Position numbers and translations under genes: made by a program
Notes under the pieces: model-generated
The model's input: only the letters and a program-made list of their open reading frames with translations
Told to the model about the DNA's origin: nothing
Database searches by the model: none
DNA from: Apoderus coryli
Lineage: Eukaryota > Arthropoda > Insecta > Coleoptera > Attelabidae
Direction: 5' to 3'
Assembly: GCA_911728435.2 (NCBI GenBank)
Contig: OU452205.1
Span: 1,431,760-1,495,759, forward strand
Length of the DNA: 64,000 nt
In this document: positions 44,166 to 56,344 of the stretch, piece by piece
Numbering within the stretch: the first letter of the stretch is position 1
Layout: the number at the start of each line of letters is the position of its first letter

Positions 44166-45240
44166 TTTTGATAGGGTAGTGATGGTATTAGGTAATGATG
44201 TATTTTTAAGCTGAAATATTAAATCGGTACTTGAAAAACAGAGTTAAAAATAATTTCATCATTATTTTTCAAATAAAAATGTTAAATTTAGTTTTGTAGT
44301 TGAGCCTGTGACGTCGTTGCTGCACCCTGTATGATGTTGTTGTTATTAACATTGACATTATTGACTCTCATAATATTCATCGCCAGAAATGTTTATTTAG
44401 TTGTGAGGAATTAAAAATTAGTTTGGTTAAAATGCATGGCTTCAATAATTTTCTATAATTTATCATAAACGTTATTTGTTCGTTCGCCAAACCATCAATA
44501 AAATAAATATGTAAATATTTTATTCAACTAAATTATCTCTCTCTATCTCATGTGTACATTTTACGTTTAATGTTGGACAAACTAAGTTTTATAATTTCAA
44601 ATAATATTAGCCTGGACAATTGCAAAATATATTAATGAAAATAATTTCATTAGGAAAATAATAATAATGTTGGTTGTTTTGTTCTCATGTTGGCCATTTC
44701 ATTTCATCAAATTTAATATATACAACGTAAAATTTGTTTATATCCATGAAATTTTGTTATTCGGTTAAAAATAAATAAATATTGTTGTATATTTAGTTGT
44801 GGCTGGTTGTTATTGTAAAGAGTTAGTGCATTGAGTAGGATCGAAAAATATTTGTATTTTTACACAGGAATTAAAAAAAAAACATTAATGATTATCACAC
44901 AAATATGCTGTATCTACTCAATATTATTACGGAAGGAGAAATGTGCAATAAAACCATAAAAACAGAGTAAGAATTGTACGGTTACTTTGCTCTCATTTGT
45001 AAGAACTATTTGTCAACTGTTGTGGAAGCTTCAAGTCAATACAAAACACATCGGAAGCTGACCAATTTTTTTCCACGCTTCGTAGTCTGCACAAGTACTC
45101 CTCAACACGCCTATCGATCGGGGGCAAATTAACAGATGTAGCACTTAATGAATAACATCATCCAGTCTATTATACCTAATACTTATAATATGAGAAACTA
45201 TTTTATTAGCTATGAAAATTAAAACTTTTCAATTTACGAG
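44166..45240. other. AT-rich DNA, no gene seen
   Basis: GCACCCTGTATGATG near 44323 is transposon-end-like. Otherwise featureless AT-rich sequence up to the tandem array. Confidence 0.3.
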
Positions 45241-45254
45241 TGCGTAGAAGGGCC

Positions 45255-48115
45255 ACTAAAATATTTTTTTACACAATTCTGTAAAAATAATTCTGAATTT
45301 AACAATTCTGATTTTTTTTTCCGAATTCTGTAAAAATAACTCGGATTTTTTCAGTTATAACTTTTTTTACAGAATTCTGTAAAATAACTCAGATTTTTTC
45401 AATTATAACTGTTTTTGTAGAATTCTGTGATATAACTCAGAATTATTACTATTCTAACATTTTTTGCAGAATTCTGTAAAACAGCTCGGAATGTTTTATC
45501 ATTCTAACTTTTTTTACAGAATCCCGTAAAATCTCGGAATTTTATCAGTTTGATTTTTTTACAGAATTCTGTAAAACAACTCGGAATTTTATCATTTTGA
45601 TTTCTTTTACAGAATTCCGTAAAAAACTCGGAACTTTATCATTTTAACTTTTTTTACAGAATTCTTTAAAAAAACCCGGAATTTTTCAATAATGACTTTT
45701 TTTACAGAATTCTGTAAAATAACTCGGAATTTTTTATCATTCTAACTTTTTTTACAAAATTCCGTAAAATCTCGGAATTTTATCAGTTTGATTTTTTTAC
45801 AGAATTCTGTAAAACAACTCGGAACTTTTTATCATTCTAACTTTTTTTACAGAATTCCGTAAAAAACTCGGAATTTTATCATTTTGACTTTTTTACAGAG
45901 TTCTTTAAAAAAACTCGGAATTTTTCAATAATGACTTTTTTACAGAATTCTGTAATATAACTCGGAATAATTACTAATCTGGCATATTTTGCAGAATTTT
46001 GTAAAACAATTCGGAATTTTTTATCATCCTAACTTTTTTTACAGAATTCCGTAAAAAAACTCGGGATTTTATCATTTTGACTTTTTTTACCGAATTCCGT
46101 AAAAAACTCGGAATTTTATCATTTTGACTTTTTTTACAGAATTCTTTAAAAAAACCCGGAATTTTTCCATAATGATTTTTTCACAGAATTCTGTAATATA
46201 ACTCGGAATTATTACTATTCTGGCTTATTTTGCATAATTCTGTAAAAAAACTCGGAATTTTATCATTTTGACTTTTTTTACAGAATTCTGTAATATAACT
46301 CGGAATTATTACTATTCTGGCATTTTTTGCAGAATTCTGTAAAACAACTCGGAATTTTTTATCATTCTAACTTTTTTTACAGAATTGCGTAAAAAAACTC
46401 GGAATTTTATCATTTTGACTTTTTTTACAGAATTCCGTAAAAACTCGGATTTTATCATTTTGACTTTTTTTACAGAATTCTATAAAATGCCTCAGAATTA
46501 CTACTATTCTGGCATTTTTTGCAGAATTCTGTAAAACAACTCGGAATTTTTTATCATTCTAACTTTTTTTACAGAATTCCGTAAAAAACTCGGAATTTTA
46601 TCATTTTGACGTTTTTTACAGAATTCTTTAAAATAACCCGGAATTTTTCAATAATGACTTTTTTAACAGAATTCTGTAATTTAACTCGGAATTTTTACCA
46701 TTCTAACTTCTTTTACAGAATTCGGTAAAAAAACTCGGAATTTTATCATTTTGCCTTTTTTTTACAGAATTCCGTAAAAAACTCGGAATTTTATCATTTT
46801 GACTTTTTTTACAGAATTCTTTAAAAAAAACCCGGAATTTACAATAATGACTTTTTTATAGAATTCTGTAAAATAACTCAATATTATTACTATTCTGGCA
46901 TTTTTTGCAGAATTATGTAAAACAACTCGAAATATTTTATCATTCTAACTTTTTTACAGAATTCCGTAAAAAACTCGGAATTTTATCATTTTGACGTTTT
47001 TTACAGAATTCTTTAAAATAACCCGGAATTTTTCAATGAAGACTTTTTTTACAGAATTCTGTAATTTAACTCGGAATTTTTACCATTCTAACTTCTTTTA
47101 CAGAATTCGGTAAAAAAACTCGGAATTTTATCATTTTGCCTTTTTTTTACAGAATTCCGTAAAAAACTCGGAATTTTATCATTTTGACTTTTTTTACAGA
47201 ATTCTTTAAAAAAACCCGGAATTTACAATAATGACTTTTTTATAGAATTCTGTAAAATAACTCAATATTATTACTATTCTGGCATTTTTTGCAGAATTAT
47301 GTAAAACAACTCGAAATATTTTATCATTCTAACTTTTTTACAGAATTCCGTAAAAAACTCGGAATTTTATCATTTTGACGTTTTTTACAGAATTCTTTAA
47401 AATAACCCGGAATTTTTCAATAAAGACTTTTTTTACAGAATTCTGTAATTTAACTCGGAATTTTTACCATTCTAACTTCTTTTACAGAATTCGGTAAAAA
47501 AACTCGGAATTTTATCATTTTGCCTTTTTTTTACAGAATTCCGTAAAAAACTCGGAATTTTATCATTTTGACTTTTTTTACAGAATTCTTTAAAAAAACC
47601 CGGAATTTACAATAATGACTTTTTTATAGAATTCTGTAAAATAACTCAATATTATTACTATTCTGTCATTTTTTGCAGAATTATGTAAAACAACTCGGAA
47701 TTTTCTATCATTCTAACTTTTTTTACAGAATTCCGTAAAAAACACGGAATTTTATCATTTTGCCTTTTTTACAGAATTCTTTAAAAAAAACATGGAATTT
47801 TCAATAATGACTTTTTTACAGAATTCTATAAAATAATTCAATATTATTACTATTCTGGCATTCTTTGCAGAATTATGTAAAACAACTTGGAATTTTTTAT
47901 CATTCTAACTTTTTTTACAGAATTCCGTAAAAAACTCGGAATTTTATCATTCTGACTTTTTTACAGAATTCTTTAAAAAAACCCGGAATTTTTCAATAAT
48001 CACTTTCTTTTACAGAATTCTGTAAAATAACTCTACTTACTATTCTGACATTTTTTGCAGAATAATAAAACATTCCGAGCTGATTTACAGAATTGTGTAA
48101 ACAAAGTCAGAATTG
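45255..48115. repeat. Minisatellite array with EcoRI-centred palindromic monomers
   Basis: About 58 tandem monomers with periods of roughly 47-52 bp. The consensus core TTTTTACAGAATTCTGTAAA is itself palindromic, followed by AACTCGGAATTTTATCATT and similar text. Variants alternate between GAATTCTGTAA, GAATTCCGTAA and GAATTCTTTAA cores and between CATTTTGAC, CATTCTAAC and CTATTCTGGC tails. The edges fade near 45255 and 48115. No coding potential. Confidence 0.9.
46608..47760. repeat. Higher-order repeat inside the array, period about 384 bp
   Basis: The marker TTTTGACGTTTTTTACAG occurs near 46604, 46989 and 47373, that is 384-385 bp apart. All eight or so monomers between markers repeat in the same order with very few differences. 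This indicates recent amplification of a multi-monomer block. Confidence 0.8.
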
Positions 48116-49590
48116 AAAAATGAAAAAAAAAAAACACCGTATAGGGACGTAATTAGATGATAGTGGATATTATATTTACTCTACTTGAAACGTAGCAAAT
48201 ATTTGCTACTTGATAAGTGCAACATAAAACTAAATAAGTCGTTGAAAAAATGCAAACTTAATTGTTTAAAGTTATTAATATAAGATTTTTCAAACTACCT
48301 TTTTTAGTTGCTGAATTTTTCTCAGTGTATAGGTATTTTTAAGAGTCCATAAAGATCCGCGCAATTTATGCATATATTATAATAATATAAACGCTACAAC
48401 CATAAAACAATAATTAGTTTATACTAGCATGTATATATTGAAAATTACATGCAGAAAATGAAAAATTTAATAAAAGCCATACCTACGCTTCTATTCACGT
48501 TAACCTACCATATGCTAAAAAGGCAATGAATATTTATATAAATTTTGTGTGGGTGACATGGAATTTATCTCCAACAATGTATATGAGCACCCACGAAATG
48601 TAATTTTACAACACATAGATGGTTCTAATCATTTCCTTATGAGCTGAGAACAAGCATTAGATTGTTAAAACGATATTTCAACTAATTTTTATTACCCATA
48701 ACAAGATAAACTTTCTGCATAAATTATCTTGAAATCCAATTTGCTGGAAATCTATTTACTCTTTGTAATACAACAAACACCAATTGGGATAGCGAAACAA
48801 TAATTTAATGCGAATGAATAATTTAAAAATGTGATGACGAATACCATTCAAATATAAATAGTTTGGTTAATATTCTAACTACCAAATTTCCACAAACATA
48901 TTTCTACCTCATGCAGCATCCAATACAAAAAATACAAAAGAAATCGGTTGTATCGCCCCAAAACTTTCCCGACAAGACTATAATATTATCAAAAATATCG
49001 CTCATTTGCAAGAACAGTGACATATCGCAAAAATCGTAGTTTTTCAGGGAACACTTTTTAACATTTTTATTTCCTTTATAGGTATTTCTAAGAGATAAAT
49101 ATAATTTTATAATTATTCAACTTGTCAAAATATAATGTATGCGGTATCTTGTAGTAGGCCTTAGTTATAATTTATTGATAGCTGAAACACAAATTATATT
49201 TTGTTCCATTTTTTTTACTACTTCGTGTTTGTGTCATTGTTTCTCATCAATCTGTAAATATATTTGAAATTAAAACAAAATGTTGAATATAAGTTTTATT
49301 AATACAATAATGAGTATAATAAAGTTCACACAGTTTTTTAAAGGAGAAACACAAATAATTGATCTTACAATCAAAAACAATCAGAAAAATAACAAAAAAG
49401 TTTATAAAAACCCTGAATTACTACTGCCTAAAAACAGAAAACGTAGTAAAGAATTCATCAAATACTTAAATAGTACCTAGTCTTTATAACATTTTGGAAT
49501 CGATGTTCCTTTCTTGTTGACAATCTCATTAAATAAGGAAAGCAAACGTTTCTTCTTATTTTCAGTACTGCCAACTAATCTCCCAAGTAG
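48116..49590. other. AT-rich DNA, no gene seen
   Basis: CCCCAAAACTTTCCCGACAA near 48958 is the inverse of the motif near 6040. The 66-codon frame at 49280-49480 is AT-driven and lies opposite the start of the transposase-like gene region; not called. Confidence 0.3.
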
Positions 49591-49599
49591 TTTAATACG

Positions 49600-50270
49600 C
49601 ATGAACCAATCTCATTGGCACCTCAATTACTTTGTGCTTCAGTCCACACATAATAAACAACTACGTTAGTTTTAATGTCATAAACTGTGAAGTTAAAGAC
49701 GTTTAACTTTGAAATGTAATAAAAAGAAGAAGTAGACCCTTCGGACAAGGCAGCACTGCTTGAAGATCCTGCACTTAAACAAAGTGTTCAGACTCTTTGT
49801 CTTTTTGCTTTTCAATACGTGGCAATTCCTTTGCTGCAAATGTGTTTCGAGTTTTTCTTTTATTGGTTCTAGTGTCACTGGCGTTTTGGTAAGAAACGCA
49901 AAAATCACATTGGTCCTTTTTTAGCGTGAAGAAAGAAATGTTATACTCTTCATTAAAAATTCTATGGTACAAAACATAATTTCAGGCTTCTGAGCTTCTT
50001 GTCTCAATTTTTTATCAGATCTATGCCAGTCGGCTACCGTTAATCCACCCTCTATCAATTCTCGGTTTGTATTTGGGCGACAATAATGACTTGAGACCCG
50101 AGGTACTGAATCGATGTGTCGCCTTATACTTTGTTTTATCTCCTCGTCAAGTTTAAGGTGGTTTCTATGTTTTCTACGTAGGGCTTCCTGCACAAATTGT
50201 GGATGAGTTAGGTCTCTTTAGTTTTATCCCAACATGCTTCATGCTTAGCTTCTACAGCTGAAAAAACCAC
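49600..50270 (-). pseudogene. Unclassified transposase-like protein with CxxC region
   Basis: Minus strand, three or more frame segments: RRHIDSVPRVSSHYCRPNTN then RELIEGGLTVADWH (about 50110-50025), MYHRIFNEEYNISFFTLKKD then QCDFC (49970-49900), and VQDLQAVLPCPKGSTSSFYY then ISKLNVFNFTVYDIKT and VWTEAQSN and GANEIGS (49770-49600). I recognise this as a type of protein repeated in many insect and invertebrate genomes, with SHYCR, DQCDxC and LQxVLPCPK signatures. It is presumably a DDE-type transposase, but I cannot name the superfamily. Its downstream catalytic part is not evident. Broken by a stop and frameshifts. Confidence 0.6.
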
Positions 50271-50982
50271 AAGAAGTACTTAAAAATGTGTATCGTAAAA
50301 TGGTTCCTATAAATGTCACAAATTTTGCTGTTTTTTTTTTTCAATGTGTTTCCAAAATGTTTTTTATTTAGTGAAGTTATTAAGTATCACAAGCTGCATA
50401 GATATGATAATTTAACCATGATGTTAATTTAATTAAATAATATACTGGCACTTAGCCCGTTTCCAAGATTTTTTTTTATTTGCTTTATTGATTTCAAGTG
50501 TTATTTTTGTTGTTGGTGTATTTGTTGCGGTATATTTAGACGTAAGACACTTGGATAATTATTTGGAAATAAAAAGTCAGTTCTTTTGGTATGTGGAGTT
50601 TTTTTTTTTAATTTCTCAACCCCACCTTAACCATTTTGGCAATTAGCCCATTTGTTGCTTTTGCTGCTCAATTAAAGTGTGCCTTTGGTGATATTCAATT
50701 CTAAATATCTCTATAACCGTTAACTTGAGGAGAATTTGATAGCATATCACATATTGCCAAAATCCTATGTAATTAATATAACTGTAATAAACCACACTTC
50801 TCTTATTCACTCTAATCTTCAATGAAAACAGGGTAAAGCCTAGGCCAGGATTTCTGACAATCAAAACAAGTGTAAAATATGCCATGTGTTTTAACATACG
50901 TTTAAATAATCAGCACAGTGCAACATTTACTTTTGTTGAGGCTTCTTTGAAGGGAAACATTTTTAAAATATTGGTTCTTTAA

Positions 50983-51021
50983 GCCACTAATGATGGACAT
51001 ATGATCCGAAACATGTCTGGC
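50983..51021 (+). ncRNA. Hammerhead-like relic, third copy of the palindrome type
   Basis: Stem I AGCCA/TGGCT, core CTAATGA (50987-50993; G-to-A change at the essential third position), stem II GGA/TCC, GAAA (51008-51011), ACATGT and GTC, as in the palindrome copies at 14247 and 14585. Downstream GTGGAGTAGACGTGTTTTAT and TGGATTACTTCAGAA also match that region, so this is a single-copy PLE terminal fragment. The core mutation should inactivate it. Confidence 0.55.
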
Positions 51022-51840
51022 TAATTAGGGGATTTCAACATATATATATAAATCATTTTGTGGAGTAGACGTGTTTTATTCAACCAATATCAATCACTCC
51101 TCGATAAATGGATTACTTCAGAAGATTTTTAAAATAGTTCCCAAATCGTCACTTTTTTCATTAAAGTAAAGTCAGTAGTTTTTCTTATGGAATCTACTCG
51201 GTTAAACAATATACCTACTTACAATGCTTTGCTGCCAGAATGTCTTTGAAATTATCTCTATCCTACGCCTCGTACTTATTATTTCTGCAATAGCGTAATT
51301 AATCCGAAATCTATTTGCACCCGAAACACGTGAAGATGCTAATTTAAACATAGACTCAATTACCTTAACTTTATTTTATTTTACTTTTGCTAAAATAATT
51401 TGGTTATTGAAAAAATTCTATATTATTTTTATCTCATTCAATAAAATTCATTCAAGATCTGGCAACAACCAAGAAAAATTACAAGGGTCGCCGTTGCCAC
51501 ACTTTATTTGAACATTTTCACCATCGTCACGTACTCATTAATTGCGTAATACCGAAATCAATCGAGCAATCCGACATCTATTTATACCCCTAACCCAAGT
51601 CCAAATGCGTAATTAACACGAAAACCTAAATTTGGCAAGCTTTATTTTATTTTTACAAAAATATTAACGTTCTTAAATATAGTTAATTTTTATACCAGCT
51701 TAAACTAAATCTGACAACAATGCCAAAATCCTCATCGCTGGAAATTACGACAATTGACAAAGGTAGTAATTAGTTAAGTGCTAAAAAATGAGGCTAACAC
51801 GATCTCTACAACTCCAGAGACACCAATCCAACTGAAATTA
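51022..51840. other. PLE terminal fragment then unrecognised DNA
   Basis: To about 51125 the text matches PLE terminal sequence. Beyond that no gene or repeat is clear. Confidence 0.35.
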
Positions 51841-51844
51841 GCTC

Positions 51845-52160
51845 CTAGAGGTTATCTACGGGGTAACTCAAAAATGTTTTCTATTTATTAATTAAGACTT
51901 TTAGACACGGCAAAACCTTATCAGCGATAGAATATATTAGGGTGAAACTATATAGTTCCTAGGGATTATCTACGGGGTAACTCAAAACATTTTCCACTCA
52001 TGTATTAATGCCCTTAATAAATTTATCGATGTAGGAAGTAAACATTGATTTCTTTGATATTGTTTAGAGTTTCACTATATACAGAGGGGTTTTTTAAGTT
52101 TTGTAGTTATACAATTTAGATACAAGGGAACTCAAAAACGTTTTAATTTATTTTAAAGAT
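51845..52160. repeat. Degenerate tandem repeat
   Basis: GGTTATCTACGGGGTAACTC at about 51851 recurs as GGATTATCTACGGGGTAACT at about 51962 and more loosely as ACAAGGGAACTCAAAAACGT near 52121, each followed by a TTT...GACACGGCAAAACC-like phrase. Two to three diverged units of roughly 110-160 bp. Confidence 0.45.
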
Positions 52161-53169
52161 TTTTGGGCACGACAACACCTAATTAATAGTAAAACTTTTG
52201 ATTTTGTTTGTTAGAATGGTCTCATAAAATTTATTTATATAGAGGGTGTCTCAGATGTAATTAGATTTATTTGATTAGGTTTTCGACCCATATTTTAATT
52301 TTTTTTATGTAACTCTCAATGACTTTTTTCATAGATAAAACTACCACAAAACAACTGGGATATCCCTCAAGAGATTTCTTGTATAAAATAAAATAATAAG
52401 AATATACAGGGGGGGTTCATAAGAAAAACATATAGGTATGCAATTACATTTATCTAGTACACGATCGCAACTGTATACTTTTTTGTTACGTCAAAAAATG
52501 GGCATAACTTTTGTCCATCACTGTATACGGGTGATACATCAATGCATACCTCTATCTAATACATCCATTTTGTACAGAGATAGTTCACACTCCATTAAAC
52601 TCGAAACGCTGATACACTCCAACAGTTTTACATTTCATGTAAAAAACCTTTATGTAGGTATTATATAATTTACTTAAACAAGGCTTAGTCGTTCAGATTC
52701 ACATTTTTTCCTACATAGAAATCCCTTTTCTCTAATGAGACCTGGCTCCATAACTACATTAAAGGCCATGCATAATTGAATACGCGCGCGCCTCTTTTTT
52801 GCTTTATGCTATTTTTTTTTTGCGTAAAATTTTGCCCGGTTCAGTTTCTGTTTGTGTTCCGTTTACATAATTTTGCACGGTAATTACGCCACTTTTGAAA
52901 CTTGCAATTGTTAAAACAGTGAGAGAGCGAGATTAAGTGCTATCCCAAAAATGAGCTGCAAAGAGATATTATGAGCTTTTCGAGTGTTTGATAGTTCGAC
53001 GAATTGCTATGTAAGCAGTTATAAACAAGTTTATAACTAAGAAAAAGTTTCTTCTCGCATAGCAAGAAAAAGGTCACCTCTCTGGTGCCGTTGACCTTTA
53101 AATGCATGTGAGCTGTTTTTTTTTATTTAATCCTTATAAAATCTGATAGTGATGTCTTTGTCGTCGAAA
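52161..53169. other. No gene seen; transposon-end motifs
   Basis: GAGGGTGTCTCAG near 52240 and ACAGGGGGGG near 52406 are end-like. The 76-codon frame at 52438-52668 has no motif. Confidence 0.3.
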
Positions 53170-53254
53170 ATCTGTAAAAAAAAGGCCGAATTTAAAGCCA
53201 CCATAACTAAAGTTACGCCGTAACAAGTAACCACAGTGCAGTCTAAATGGCAAT

Positions 53255-53355
53255 TTTATTCTCGAAAACGGCTTAACTTACTTTCCTTTTGAAAACACCA
53301 TTTAAAAGGTGTTTAAATTGTACAATTTTAACCGAAAATGTAACTCCTGCCGAGG
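53255..53355 (-). repeat. Family B repeat fragment, inverted
   Basis: TCTCGAAAACGGCTTAA, AAAACACCATTTAAAAGGTG and TTAACCGAAAATGTAACTCC follow the same order as family B read on the minus strand (compare 55610-55690). Confidence 0.55.
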
Positions 53356-53484
53356 TAGGTAAATTTATTTTTACATTTTTCTGGAAATCGATAAGTTGAA
53401 CTTTTCGCGTAGAGTAATATTCAAAGACACGTTTTACCACTTCACCAGAACAGCATCCACCGACCGGAGAGAAGAAAAAGCTAT

Positions 53485-53523
53485 CTGATGACGGGATTCA
53501 GGCGGAAACGTACGTTGCGTAGA
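53485..53523 (+). ncRNA. Hammerhead-like relic
   Basis: CTGATGA (53485-53491) and GAAA (53505-53508) are intact and correctly spaced. Stem III can form as ACGTACGT, and CTA/TAG could form part of stem I. Stem II is only CG/CG with mismatches above it, so the fold is weak. Probably a decayed PLE-type ribozyme. Confidence 0.4.
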
Positions 53524-53989
53524 TTATTTATTAAATAAAATATGGCTATTTAAAAGATATTTCCAAAAATAGAAGGAATTTGAATTATTTTTATTTGTTT
53601 GACCCAAGAACACTTCAAAATTATTTTTTTTTTTTGTCTTTTGTAGAAGAAATTCGGAAAATAAAAAAAAAGTTGCGTACGACTATGGTGAGATTTGTTT
53701 ACTGTTTTTAATTAAAAGTTTATGCAGATTTTTCTATCGGACAAAATTTTAATTTACCGCTTAGTTTAAAGAATATTTCAGCTTATTTAGTTTCACCAGT
53801 TTCATGGATAAAAATTGCAGGATATTTAAGTTTATTAGAATTTTAAAACTTGGTGAATCGCGCAAAACTGAAGTTGTTGTTTCGGTAAGAGTAAAACTTC
53901 AACATATTATGAACCAAATCATTAATAACCGTCATTTCAACACAAGTGATTATTTGATGGTCTTTAAAACTAAACGAAGTAAATGAAAT

Positions 53990-54580
53990 TGAGGCAACAA
54001 TAAAAACACGAAAGAAGAACTCCCCATGATCTTATCTAAGTATTCGCCATCAGAAAACAGTACTTGGGCCTATTATATTATTAATGATCTGCCCAATTTT
54101 CTTAAAGCTCGGCAGATGGTCATATGTTTGCTGACGACGCGTTTTTCTCTGTCCTGAGAGTACTATGGATTTTTTAACGGCTCAGTCAATGCGAAGATGG
54201 GAAAAATTTCACGCTGGTGTCATCTGAATCATGTGTGGATGAATTTGGAAAAAACCAGGATTGTTCGGTTTGCGTTGTCCGATTCTATCTATCGCCAAAT
54301 TTCGGCACTGCAGATCGTAAACGTTGAAAGTGTTGATTGAGTGAATTGTCTCTGATTTTATACGAGTATCAACGCAGACCTTAGGTGGACTAAACACATT
54401 GATAGCATATCGAGCAAGCTATCTAAATCTTGCTACTGTTTCAGAGGCTTGATGCCTTTTGAGATATAGAGATCTGTCGACTTTTCCAATGTGCAATCGC
54501 ATTTGCTGTACTGTATAGTTAGTATATGTGTGCGAGGGTTTATAATCAGATTCCCAGATGTTTTAAAAAAATTAATTTAA
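53990..54580 (+). pseudogene. Non-LTR reverse transcriptase fragment, highly decayed
   Basis: Plus strand with many shifts: IINDLPNFLKAR (about 54075), CFADDAFFSVL (motif C, about 54125-54150), INADLRWTKHIDSISSKLSK then SCYCFRGLMPF (54365-54465). The blocks are in the order expected for a Jockey/CR1-like RT fingers-palm to thumb. WMNLEKTRIVRF near 54240 fits the segment after motif C. Confidence 0.7.
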
Positions 54581-54671
54581 AGAGACTCTGAAGCCTTATT
54601 TCTCAGTTCTTGGATGATGAATTATTGTGACCTGTGTTTTACTGATGTGGACCTGGTCATTTTTCTCATAT

Positions 54672-55740
54672 ACACTGTGTCCAAGATAATGGGAATGGGA
54701 TAGCAATTTAAACACCTTATTAATGGTGTTTTCCAAAGTAAACTAACTTTAGTCGCTTTCGAGAATTTTTCGAAAAACAATTTTTTGCAAAATTCTAAGT
54801 AGATTCAATAAACATTTCCAGTTTTGATGCCTTAATAAACAACAAACAATGTGTAAGCTTATAGTTCTAAAAGAACAAAGAAAAATTGCTTTGAACCTAA
54901 AACACTAAAGTAACAGAACACAATATACAATAATAATTTGATATAATATTTGATAATATTGCAAGACACGACAACAAAAGTATAAATAACACCACTCTGC
55001 CACTGGCTGATTCAACATTACTACGAGGGGCGGCAACAATTGCGGGGAAGAACTCAGTTTCCACCAATTGCTTCTTGAACACCCGCATGGCGACAAAACG
55101 TGCGAGGGTCTACGCACCAATTAGGATCATTTTCATTATTTTTATTTGTAATTGTAAAAAATCGATTTTCAAATTAATACTACTTCTTTTCTAGAACTAG
55201 TGATTTTTTGTAGTTAAATTTGGCAATACAGGATTTTTTTGTCCGCATTCCTTTCGTTGTCACAGATTCGTTTGCCAAGCAATACTAATATTCAGTCAGT
55301 TAAGTGTCAAACTATGGCGATTTAAAAACACTGAAAACTTGTTTAAACCATTATATGGGATATACCACCTATTTTTGAATTCAAAATGGCTTTAAATTTA
55401 ACAATAAGAAAGCCAGGGCCGTATTTAAAAAAAACGAAGTTGCAGATGGTTTTTCGAAAACGAAACGTCGTAGTGAAAATTTGTAAACGCTATCCTATTC
55501 TCCTCAAAAAGCAGCAATGATAAAGTCCTTTTCATTTTTTAATATCTATAAAAATAATGTCAGAAATAAATAAAAACTAAAATCGCAAAAACGTATATTT
55601 TCAAAAATTCTCGAAAACGGCTAAAGTTAGTTTAATTTTGAAAAGGTGTTTAAATAGTATAACTTTTCACTAATTTAACCGATATTGTAACTCCTACTAA
55701 GATGCCAATGCTATCCCATTCTTATCTTGGACATATTTTG
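54672..55740. mobile_element. Family B element with long inverted ends
   Basis: The left end CACTGTGTCCAAGATAAT (54673) with AAACACCTTATTAATGGTG and CGAGAATTTTTCG is matched inversely by the right end (CTCGAAAACGGC near 55612, AAAAGGTGTTTAAAT, and ATTCTTATCTTGGACA near 55718). The interior of about 0.8 kb contains TTTTCGAAAACGAAACG and AAACTTGTTTAAACC, the latter repeated near 35490, and no recognisable protein. Likely a non-autonomous DNA transposon about 1.06 kb long. Confidence 0.55.
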
Positions 55741-55894
55741 ACGTTTGTGACACTTCCGGTTATACCGGAAGTAGAATCAAATAGAGCATACTGTATTGCA
55801 TTTTATTTTGTGAGTCCTTCTCCTTTTTCACTATTTTTCGTATTTTTTGCACCTTCTTCTTGTATATTTTTATGGTTTATATTTTTGGGGTTTA

Positions 55895-56262
55895 GGTTCG
55901 TTAAAAATAACATCTTTTCTAATTTAAAAACAAAAACACCTTTATTAAAGAAAACACATCTTATATACGAAATACCATCTAATGATTGCAACGCAGTCTA
56001 TATTGGACAAACGAAGCAAAATTTGGATAAAAGACTAAACGGACATAAAAACTCTAAAAATAAAACTGCCCTAAATAAACATGCAGAATCCAATAACCAC
56101 ACGTTTAATTTCAACAACTCAAAAATACTTGATACTGAACAAAACACAAAAAAAAGGGAGTTTACGGAAATGATTTACATAAAAAAATAAAAATAGTATC
56201 AATGATAGGACTGACATTCAATACCTGAGAAAATATCATAATCTCATACAGAGCGGTTAGCA
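55895..56262 (+). pseudogene. Penelope-like GIY-YIG endonuclease fragment
   Basis: Plus strand: NLKTKTPLLKKTHLIYEIPS then NDCNAVYIGQTKQNLDKRLN GH, KTALNKHAESNNHTF and KKREFTEMIYIKK. A stop at 56188 and frame change follow, then NDRTDIQYLRKYHNLI. This is homologous to the C-terminus of the PLE at 36220-37540. The first Cys of the usual Cys pair is Ser here (EIPSNDC). The RT is absent. It starts close to the right end of the family B element. Confidence 0.8.
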
Positions 56263-56344
56263 CACAAAACATTTTTGACAAAACCTCGTAAACACAAAAA
56301 AAAACTATACACCTACTTCCCGACGTTTATCAAAATTTGTTTGG

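Noticed and set aside
45255..48115. Array as a telomeric or subtelomeric TTAGG repeat
   Set aside because: No TTAGG or TTAGGG runs occur; monomers are about 50 bp and palindromic.
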